Shown one piece after another: positions 1 through 10,600 of a stretch of 64,000 nucleotides of DNA. Under the pieces are notes generated by a model. That model had not been told where the DNA came from, ran no database searches, and worked only from the letters and a program-made list of their open reading frames with translations. How positions within the stretch are numbered: position 1 is the stretch's first letter; each line of letters opens with the position of its first letter. Origin of the DNA: Branchiostoma belcheri (Eukaryota > Chordata > Leptocardii > Amphioxiformes > Branchiostomatidae); assembly GCF_001625305.1 (NCBI RefSeq), contig NW_017804587.1, positions 1,010,465-1,074,464 of the forward strand, given 5' to 3'. Position numbers and translations under genes: made by a program.

Positions 1-1129
1 TTATAATATGAATGAGAACTCTGCAACACACCTGAGTCAGCTTACACATGTGTCCTATATGGCAAAGACTGTCATTCTCATATTGGACTGTTTTACTGTT
101 CAGCCATAGTCGAAGCTGTAGGGCTAGTGTCAATTAGGATTTTACCATGGTCAATATTGACTGAAGGAGGCCATATATATGATATATAGATACATGTGAC
201 ATATTCCTGACCTCCTCTTATCATTCAATGTACTCTACAGGATTTGATCAGGTGCCTTCTCAGAATCATGGGGCAGAGATAGTACGCAAGTCCGGATTTG
301 ACAGCTGATGCGCACCATGTATCTTGTCATGGACACCTTCCCCCAATGTTATCACAGCTTTCTCTTTGTTCGTTGAACCATATCTGAGGAAGTGACTGAT
401 TAATACACAGGTTGGCCATGAATACAGTCACAACTGTCATAGACTCCAACTCTTTGGAACAGTAAGTCTTACCGTAGATAGATATAGACAAAGACAGGAC
501 GTAGTATTTAACTTGCTATGCCTAGAGGGAATTCACCCCACCCACCCCTACATCACAATGGTACACCTCACTTCCAGCGGAAATAACTGGATTCAAGAGT
601 AGTTCCCGTGCCGGCGTCACACCAGCAGTCTCGACGCAAACCTGTCATTTTCACGCAATTTACATGACCTAGAAAAATAAAGAAAATTGAAGACGAAGGG
701 CCAACTTATTGCGCCATTTTGACACCTCCCCTGTACGGTGCCCTGTCATCAGGACCCCTCCCGCCTTGCCCACTAAAACAGAGCGGCTGGTCGGGCCAAC
801 TTTACCGGGACACAGCCGCCTGGACCCCGACGCTTTCTTCTGACGGACTAGGAACAAAACAAATGTCGCCCTTGGCTCATCAGTCAGTGCTGAAAAATTA
901 GCTCGGCGCGCTCGAGCAGCGCGGAAAAGGCAAGACGGAATCAATGAATAAATTTGCAGGGCTGGGAATGTGGAGAAAAACGTTGGCTGGCTTCCGCTAT
1001 CCCACCCCAACCTTCCCGTTTCGACAACTCGAAAACTACGACGCTTTCAAACGTCTGACTACTCAGACGCCTTCCATACACACTTATTTATCAGTATAAG
1101 GAAGAAGAGACCGAAACTGAGAGTCCTAC
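1..1129. other. Upstream flank without a recognised gene
   Basis: The first 540 bases are AT-rich with no coding signal. From about 540 to 1250 the sequence becomes richer in CpG, as expected near promoters. Several open frames of 60-113 residues cross this stretch, but none has recognisable protein features or convincing splice sites, so I leave them out. If the divergent gene at 1130-1190 is real, this is its first intron. Confidence 0.5.
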
Positions 1130-1190
1130 CCCGCTTGGCCCTGAGTTCATCGAGCGACGTCGCCTGCTCTCTGCTCCCGTTTTCCGCCAT
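1130..1190 (-). CDS. Possible first coding exon of a divergent gene (unknown product)
   Basis: On the minus strand an ATG in a strong context (AAGATGGCG) opens a 61-nt frame of 20 codons that reads MAENGSREQATSLDELRAKR. It ends at a good donor (GGG|gtagga). Composition and length fit a first coding exon, with the rest lying left of the window. I do not recognise the protein. The start overlaps CCGCCATCTTG on the plus strand, which is a YY1-type promoter motif, so the ATG could be incidental to a regulatory site. No second exon is evident between positions 1 and 1129. Treat as a candidate only. Confidence 0.4.
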
Positions 1191-1600
1191 CTTGGATATT
1201 GGTACGTGCGTACGGCAGCAGAACGTAACTACGTATCGGACGCCCAAAAACAAGAAATGACAACTTCCATTTAAATTTGTGTCAAAAATGTCTTTAAAAA
1301 TATAAAATCAAATGTCACAAATATACCTATAGTGATTTTTGCGATATTTTTCTCTATTTAGTCGATTTTTAGATAAATTGAGGAAATTGTTTCTTTGATT
1401 TGTACACGTTTCTTTGCCTTTACCTGAAATCACCTCATTGCGCAACTATTCTGCGCATCGCGGACGTAACAAGTATGACAAAATAAAAAGTGTTACAGTT
1501 TTCTGTCCACATTTCCATCCCGTTGCCACGGTTTTTACGCAGATATCATACAGTTTTGTACCTCACTGCCACCACAAGTACTTACTGAAGACATAGCAAG
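1191..1600. promoter_or_regulatory. Probable promoter and 5'UTR of PDHA, possibly bidirectional
   Basis: This 410-bp gap separates the PDHA start codon from a possible divergent ATG. It contains TGCGCATCGC at 1452-1461, close to the NRF-1 palindrome used by many nuclear genes for mitochondrial proteins, followed at once by GGACGTAAC, which resembles a CRE/ATF half-site. A YY1-like CCGCCATCTTG lies at 1185-1195. The motifs are visible; binding and promoter activity are inference. No TATA box is placed convincingly. Confidence 0.35.
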
Positions 1601-4600
1601 ATGTTGTCGTGTGCGGCGAGGCTTGTAAGAGCCCAAATTCAGAGTAAGCCGGTGAGTGAAAACTGACCTTGCCTTGCATGGGGGGAGGGGCGACGGTGTC
1701 GTCTGGTCTTCTGATGTTCTACTACTTCTAGTGCCAAGAAAAGTTAGCCACTTTTTACGCCAGTGAAAACACTGGGTGCGCAACAGATGTAGATCACACA
1801 ATGGTAGTAGAGCTTAGATTCATTAACTATCGATAAGAATTGGATAAGTATCTGCATAACCACCAACAAGATCAAATTTTATTTAGAATCTAATGATTTA
1901 CAGGTGATCATGAGTAGATGTGTAGAGTAGAGTAGACTCTTCATAATGTGACCTCATAATTTCTAGTAGGCAAAAAGCAGATGTTAGTTTGGTGATTTAC
2001 CTACCAATAGTTTGTATTTATATGCCTACTATTACCAGTGATTTACGGTAGCATAAACATCATTCCTATGTTCAGATAGTTTTGAAACAAACAGGAGCAA
2101 GTGTTGATGATGAGAAGCAGGAAAACCCCTGACTCCTGGGTCGCCGGGAATCAAACCCACGCCGAACCCGGACAGCCAGCTTACGACACCAGCGCGCTAA
2201 CGACCGCTCTAAAAGATCCGGACTTTACAGTTTTGTCCATTTCTTTTCCAGACGGCCTGCTGGGTTGTGGCAGCTCGTGGCTATGCTGACGTTGTTGAGG
2301 AAACTACTTTCACCACAAATGTATGTACTATTACTTCTGGGTATGAAAGGTATGAAATTACTTCTTTTGAGTTATATGGATTTGTGTGTATGTTTGTCCA
2401 GACAGTATAGTTTGTTGTTGACCTCACATGGGTGGACTAGTACTGACAGGCAGAATGCTGGGAGCGTGGGAGGTCAAAATTTCAGACACAGATAATGTGG
2501 TAAACTTAAGAGTAGGTTGACACCATGTGGGTTAGGAAGAATGACAGGCAGAATGACAGGTGGTCAAAAGGCCAGACACTGGAAATGGGTTGAACCTGAT
2601 AGTCACAGTGTAATGAAAAAGTAAAGTAGTGAATGCCAACAAGTGAGATATTTCCAAAGAAAAAAAATGGCCATTGGAGCAACATTCTAGCCTGGGTGCT
2701 ATCCAATTTGTAATGGCAATGATGAATTAAAACAAGTGCTTCTGCAAAAGCTGACCATTTTCGCCGCTTACAGGCTTACAGTTTTTACGAACATTTTCCC
2801 CATCCTAGCATTTCAATTTACCTAAGTTATATAAATGGTTCTAGTTCTCATCAACATTGTATATAATGAGAGAACATGCACTTCTATATTTCAACTCTTT
2901 AAGTTTAAAACATTACAAAAATCAAGTATATAACAGTTTATAACCTGTTTTCTCTCTTTTAAGAGTCTTTTTAACAGAATAAAAAAATGAGACACAAAAG
3001 TACATTTTAACTTAAATTATAAGTAACGTTAATATATATATATATATATTTATTCAAAATACTCTTCTATGGCTTTGTCCCAACATCTAAGTTTACAAAC
3101 CTCGTGACATTCAACCAGGGCTTTAGCCAGCGCCCGTTTTACCGTCAATTGACGGTATTTTTTCCCGTCGGACGGTAAAAATTTAAGTCCTTACCGTCAA
3201 CATTGACGGTCAAAAATCGTGGGTGAAGACATTAAACTTAGCAAAAAATGTAGCGAATTTGAATGAGCCACGGCGCGGGGTCTTTCCAAAGCGCGTCGCG
3301 TCTTTTCAAAACGCCGCGGGCCCACACATTTCTTATTTAAATACGGCGGGAAACCTGACTTCAAGGAACGTGCCGATGTCTGTTAACTCGGTTCTTTTCT
3401 TCAATGTTGCTGTCTGTTTAAACAACATGTGCTAACGGCCACATAAGAACAATGGCTCGACTCAGACTCACGCTGGTAACTGTACATGACAATAAGATAA
3501 ATAAACAACATGTGGCAACGAACAAAGAAATATCAAACGTTTTGAAAATATACTGTACTTGAATTTTCATACCATCGCAAGAAAACGGAGATCGATCTAC
3601 GCAAAGTGGCTTTATTATTTATATAAACTTCGTTAAACCACCTTAGAAGACTTGAGCGGCAGCATAAAGATAAATTTTCTGGAGCCGATCGCTGAAGCAA
3701 GTTTTTGCCGGCGTACGTAACTCCCTCCGCGGCAAAATCCCATATGCCGTAGCGAAATCGCGTCTCAGCACTTCCCCAAATCAACTCCATGGCCGCTAAA
3801 GTCTGCAAATGAGGTTAAACTTCCTCATTTCGGTTGAGAAGCGAAGCTACTAGTATAAAATCATGTGCATGGCGGCCATTTTGTTTGCTACCCGAAGTCT
3901 TCCGAATGATCTAAATAAGGAAATCGTCGGAAATCTGACCCACATCCCTCGCTGTCGGCATGCGCTCGGGGCTGGCTCGGTGGAAATCGGAGGCTGTGGC
4001 GTCAGGACTAGGTTTATTTGCATGGCTCGGGAAGCCGCCGCGGCTTGAATCGCAGCGGGATTTGGGCGCCGGGCGGGTCAAACAAAGGGAATATGAAGTT
4101 GTGAGGACCATAGTTTTTTTTCATTCTTCAAATTGCAGATTGTGTAATTTTTATCCTGAAATCTTGAAAATCTATCTGCAAATTGCAGACTGAAGACGGG
4201 TATTTAGAACACTGAATACATGAAGTGTGCGGGGGGGCATGATGTCGATCACCGGATCATGATTTTTTTTCGCGTTGACCCTGATTCAACCCTAAAATAA
4301 TACTCGAAGAGAACTTCAAAAGTCATCTTTTACTAATCATATATAATTGTTTACATTATATCATCTGATCAACCTGATCCATTAAAAATTGTCAATGGAA
4401 AATACCTTGCCAAACAATGCAATACCTATTTAAGTTAATTAAACACTCACTCATTAATTAATTAATTTCCTAAAATACAAAAGACATGTTGGTGAAAGTT
4501 AGGCACCCAGGTAATATCAATAGTTCCACGGACAGCTATGTAGGCCGGAGCTTCTATTGCGTGCGATCTACGTTTGGTCAGAAAATACACCCCCCCCCCA

Positions 4601-7600
4601 ACACACACACACACAAAAACACCGATCCGGGAACGCCTGAAAAGGAGGCTTTTAATAAGCTTTGCCTGCAGCGCCTTGATTGGTCGGACGTGTGACCCTC
4701 TGGACTGCCGGCTAATGGAAATCTGAACATCTAGACTAATCCACACTGCTAATGCTCATTGACATAATTTATGCAGTTTATTAAAATCCTTGATTACTGT
4801 GATTATAGACATGTCTTTATCAACATTTTTGGCAAATAATAAAATCAAGTTATTGTTCAAGACAAATCAAGTTTGTTTTGTCAGCAGCTTTGTTATGCAA
4901 CATTAATAGAACTATGATTTTGAAATTAGCAACCATAATGGAAAGTATACAAACGTCCAAGGCATAAATGGTAAAAAGTGCACTCGCAACAACGACATCT
5001 AGCGACATGCGGCAACTCAGCATGTCTGCATGGCCGTCGCAACAACGACATCTAGCGACATGCGGTGACTTAGCATGTCTGCATGGCCGTTGAAGGGTGG
5101 AACCGTTGATCCATCCATCCAATCTCAATCTCGTCTGAGTTACCATTTTCGCGCATGCGAAAATGGTAAAAAAACCTTATTGGATGGTACCCACGCTAGC
5201 AACATTAAAGTTATAGATAAAATGTGGTAGTCATAACATAATTCATAAGCAAGATGTCTTATCGTCAAGATGTTATCATGTACTTTACCTTCACTCATTT
5301 TGCCCATACATTGTATGTTTATCCCAGGAGTATGCACTGCACAAGCTGGATGAAGGTCCGTCCCAGTCCGTGACAGTCACCAGGGACGATGCCCTGAAGT
5401 ACTACAGGCAGATGCAGACAATCCGGCGTATGGAGACTGCAGCAGGAAACCTGTACAAGTCCAAAGTCATCAGAGGTTTCTGTCATCTGTACTCAGGACA
5501 GGTGAGTTAGAGTTGTCTCTTATTCAGTGTTCTTCAAAAGTTTAGATGGTGACTTCCTAAACCTACAGTTGAAAGTTGTTGGTCAGAATTCTCTAGTAGT
5601 AAAAGTCTAAGTCTGGTGTGTTATGCAAAGGGCGGTTATATGATACAGAAGTCAGACTGATGTGGTACATATGGACTACATTTCACCCAGCCATAATCTC
5701 CTAGCAGATCTTTTGGTAGCCAAGGCAGTATTCAATAGGCAGGTCAGTATCCAATAGACAAGGCTATATCCAATCAGCTACCAAAGCCAATTAGATACAA
5801 TGTAGCCTATAGAATACTTCAGTAGCCTATTGGATACTGTCTTGCCTACCGCCACACTTCAATAGATTTGTACCCTGATGTTGGTGTAGAATATTGAGAT
5901 ATCTAATTCATGGCCACATGACCATGTTTAGGGCAGTTTAGCCATTTCCTGCCAAGTTCAGCTTCAGTGTACATGCACTTGGCACAGATGTGGTGCCCTG
6001 ATGTCCATGAGTTTCAGTTTGCAGGGCTCGAAATTCATTGTTTTTCTAACACTTTGATGTTAAGAATATGCTGTATACTACAATACATTTAACATCATAT
6101 GTAAACCTACGAAAATATTTGGGTGCACTGGTGCACCCACATAAAATAATTTGGTGCGCAGTTCCAAATTTGGGTGCACTAAGGTGCACATGCACCCAGG
6201 ATTTCGAGCCCTGATACACTTGGCACAGATGTGGTGCCCTGATGTCCATGAGTTTCAGCTTGTGTTCAGATACCCAACAGTTGCTCCGGAGGGACTGGAT
6301 ATCAGATATTGTGGCCTTCATAAACTCTCAGCAGGAATCTGGTAACAGAAGCGTACAGTGTTTCAAAAACAAGTTGACAGCTGGATCTAAGTTACAGGAG
6401 TGGAATCTACAAAGGCTATGAACTACAAGGAGCTAATACAGAGTGTGTGTTACTAACCTGAAATCCCGGTCTCGACTGAATTCAAATGCAAGCGGGCTAA
6501 CTAATATCTAATCCTGACGCTGACTGCTCTCACCAGTCATTGGCTAATCTAATGAGTATGTAAATGAGCTAAGGAGCTAAGTAGCTAAGGATGTAAATCT
6601 GGCTACTAAGCACTACGTCATGGTCACCACGTCACAGGGTCATAAATCACTAACTGACGGATCAGGGCTGTTACACACTTGATAACATTTGAGCACAGTT
6701 GTTCCATCCAAACAGCAAAGTTCTGTATTCATTCACCAATGCTCAATGGTGACATGGACAAGCATTCTGACCAAAGCAGCTTGATGGCTGGTCTAGTACT
6801 GTTAATCTCCAAGCAGATCTTTTGGTGGGGGGAAGACAGTATCAAATTGGCCAGTCTGTATCCAGTTCCCCACCCAAGGAAACTGGATGGGGAACTGGAT
6901 ACAGACTGGCCAATTTGATACTGTCTTCCCCCCACCAAAAGATCTGCTTGGAGATTAGGTCTAGTCACATGTTGTCCTGATGTTCATACTTGCTGCAATA
7001 ATGATATGTATTGCTAGGTGTGCTGCTAGTATGCTGTACATCTACATGTATATGTTTGCATTGTCCAGTTACAAAATCTGTTACATAAATTGCTTTCTTT
7101 ATTTTACCAAAACTGGTCTTGGAAGAGGTCTCTTACACAGGTTGTTAATTTTGGCTGGCCTGAAATGTTAAAAGCCTCTCCATTATATAATTTTACAGAA
7201 TGTTTGGCAATGGTTTCCAGAACTGAGATGTAACACAAATGTACATGATGTACTACTACATGTGTAATGTGCCATGCCAATACACATACAGACTTGTAGA
7301 AAGCTAGTGTGCTTTGACTTATATATACATACAGATGTACAGATAACAGTAATGGAATATAATACACAGTGTGTAACATTCATGTATCCTATAGGAAGCG
7401 TGTGCTGTAGGTATGGAAGCTGCCCTGACACCAGATGACCATGTGATCACAGCATACAGAGCCCACGGCTGGACCTACACCAGAGGTGTCCCACCCGTCA
7501 ACATCCTCGCTGAACTAACAGGTGGGTTCTGGCAGATGGGCTGTTGGTAAATTGCCGTACAACCTAGCATTTCAAGATCGCGAGATCACAAAACCAGAAG

Positions 7601-10600
7601 TTCCGCTGCAGTACCATAACAAGCTGCCAGGGGGCCTAAAATCTAGTCTTTTCAAGGTCTCATTAAGGCCTACCCACCTACCAAGTTACATGACAATCCT
7701 TCTTAAGGTCTACATAGAACTGTGTAGTGTTATGAAATTTGTTACCTTTGACAAGAAGGTTATGTCTTTGGTAGCATTTGTTTGTGCGTATGTATTGTTT
7801 GTGGTTTAGCACGATAACTCAAGAAGGATTGTCTTGAAACTTGGTAGGTGGTTAGGTCTTAATGAGACCTAAAAATGATTAGATTTTGGGCCCCCTGGCA
7901 GCTTGCCATGGCACTGCAGTGTGACTTCTCTGGTTTTGATATCTCATGACCCAGACATGCTAGGTTCACGAATTTTGGATGGATGGTTTTAAAATAGCTA
8001 TGACTGAAAAAGTGTCTGATTTGAAAGAAATTAGCTTATGTAGCAATGTGGCCAAACAGAAAATTACTCTCACTGGTGTTCCTTCCAAGAATCATTTGCT
8101 GTGGAGACATCCATTTTTATTCGTGTTCTCCTTCCTCTTTTTAGGTCGAAAAACAGGCTGTGCAAAAGGCAAGGGTGGCTCCATGCACATGTACGGGAAC
8201 AACTTCTATGGTGGAAACGGCATTGTTGGTGCGCAGGTCCCTCTGGGTGCCGGCATCGCCCTGGCTCTGAAATACAACGGGAGTAACAACGTGTGTGTGG
8301 CCCTGTACGGAGATGGGGCGGCTAACCAGGGCCAGGTGAAGCAATCACCATCTGTCTTGAGTAAAGAGACTTTTTTTACACAACCAAGTCTTTTATTCAG
8401 CCAACATTTGCCTCTAGACTATAGGAGTGATGAATGCATCTATAGTAGCAACACTGGTACCTGTGCTGCAGTGCAATGTGAAACAGTCAGATATAGTCAG
8501 AATTGCCCTGAGGAAGGTGACAGACGGTCACCGAAACACTGGCTGAAAGACTTGGTTGTGTAAAAAGAGTCTCTTTACTCAGTCACTTACCAACCTGATG
8601 AAAGTTTTCACGCTTGACCATCTGTTTAAGTGTTGAACTTCTCGCCTAAAGAACAGTACCCTACCATACTGTGTAACACTGTAAGCTTGCTGCACAATGA
8701 TATGTATCCGCTTATACATATGTATGTTTGGCAAAGTGAAATACCTTCTTGCACCAGTACCAACCTTCCAAAAATTAGCATGGAATTGACATAAGCAAGT
8801 TCAAAGTGTTAGATGTTTGAGAAAATTCAGCCTTCTGATTTTTTTATCAATATTAACCATTACTACCACTAGGTGTTCGAGACCTACAACATGGCCAAGC
8901 TGTGGGACCTGCCCTGTATCTTTGTGTGTGAGAATAACGGTTACGGGATGGGTACAGCTGTGGAGAGGGCGTCCGCTAGTACTGACTACTACACCAGAGG
9001 GGACTATGTACCAGGTCTCAGGGTAAGGAGATAACATGCTAAATAAATGCCTTTTTCAGTTTGTGTGAATATAGGTTGAGTGTCTGTTAGTATTAGTACA
9101 GTCTGTATTACAGAAAAAGTTGGTATCTTTCATCTTCCACTGTGTCAGAAAAAGAAGTCAAAGTCTCAAACCAAACAAGTTGTTACGTTGATGAAGGTTA
9201 GACATCCAGGTAATAAGATACGCCAAAGTTGCTTGAGTAACTGCAAACAAGTACATTTGTAGTTATATTACAAGCTTTTGTCTGAGATGATATACACATA
9301 CAGTACATGTACTTTCTTTTGCATGGAGTACTGGTATATGTATATTGGCCTACATATGAGAAAATCAAGTCAGGCATGACATGAGTAGATTAAAATAAGA
9401 TGAGATTATGTTGGTTTTATAACTGAATTGCATTGGTGCCCCATGACTTGTCCTTTGAACAATGAACTGATTTCTAAGCTCAAATTTGATTTGTAAAATT
9501 TGGAACTGAGCCACCCTGTTGTATGCACAGTAAGTCATAGTTTTATGAGACTGACTGACAGTAGCATTGGTGATGAACTAAGACAGGTCTGGTAACTCTA
9601 TGTTTTGTGTTGTCTTCAGGCTGACGGCATGGATGTGTTAGCTGTGAGGGAGGCCACCAGGTTTGCTGCTGAGTGGTGTAGGTCTGGCAAGGTTCGTTAC
9701 CACTCCTCTACTTTGCTTCTTAATAATTAATTAGCAAACCATTTTCCAAGTGAAAAGCAGTCTGGTTTTACCACGAGCAAACTTGCAGACATGCTAGAAC
9801 TCACGCTCATTGTAATCGTTCTAGAACTACCATTGTCTTATTTGTGACATTTTCAAGTGATATAATTAGTTTCTGACTGTTATAAGTTTCTGGAACAAAC
9901 ACACCACAGATACATTTTAGAACAATACCGGTAATTGTTTTCCCTATTGTTACCATATGGAATTTTCTATTGTCTTCATAACCTGCATTCTAGAAAAGGC
10001 ATTACCAACCATTCTGGAACTTGGCCTCAGTTACATGTACATGTTTTCTAAGCAACCATTGTTCATTAATGCTATCATACCCCAGCTTCTCTTCCTAGAT
10101 GGCACCTTCTTCCTTTCCTTTTGACCCCCACACCCCACAAAGTTGATATAAACATGTGCAGATTTCATCCTTATGTTTACGTCATGATCATAGAAGCCTT
10201 CCTTTTCTCACTGTGCTTTAAGTTTGCTAGTTCTCTCCTCCCTCTGCCACCCCTGACCCTGCTCCTACCCCTGCTCCAGGGCCCCATGGTGCTAGAAGTG
10301 GCGACGTATCGCTACCACGGGCACAGTATGAGTGACCCGGGGACCACGTGAGTCATGGACAGCGTCTGGAGTTGTACAAAGCTGTTCAAAGCCGTTCCGT
10401 TACTGTTTGGGGGAGAGATATATTTGCTTGAAATTGTGCTGTTTCTCTTGCAATCTCAAAGCTTTTTGACAGGAATTAGCAGAGTGGAATCATTCCTCAT
10501 GTACAGAATGATAGTAGTGCAAAAAATGTCAGCTGAGAAATTATTCCACTTTACTCACACTATTTTTTGACAGGAATGGTTTCATAAACACATCATTGTG

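Larger units (their letters stand above)
2321..5327 (+). other. PDHA intron 2: AT-rich, palindrome cluster and tandem repeat
   Basis: This 3-kb intron contains a TA microsatellite near 3033, a cluster of GACGGTAA palindromes (3135-3215), a GC-rich stretch at 3700-4100 with short open frames that I cannot assign, a CA run near 4600 and a 53-bp tandem repeat (4984-5090). The abrupt composition change at 3100-4100 suggests an inserted element whose ends I cannot define. Confidence 0.5.

Noticed and set aside
669-1010. 113-residue minus-strand open frame
   Set aside because: Low-complexity, CpG-driven open frame with no domain features and no matching splice sites near its ends.
2118-2218. Functional tRNA gene on the minus strand
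   Set aside because: A- and B-box-like segments are present, but paired acceptor ends and a clean anticodon arm are not. A SINE head explains it better.
3863-4193. Overlapping open frames in the GC-rich block of PDHA intron 2
   Set aside because: Frames occur on both strands because of composition. No recognisable protein, start context or splice signals support a gene.
7979-8563. 194-residue open frame over PDHA exon 5
   Set aside because: Only 8145-8335 is coding. The rest reads through the intron 4 end and into a MITE.
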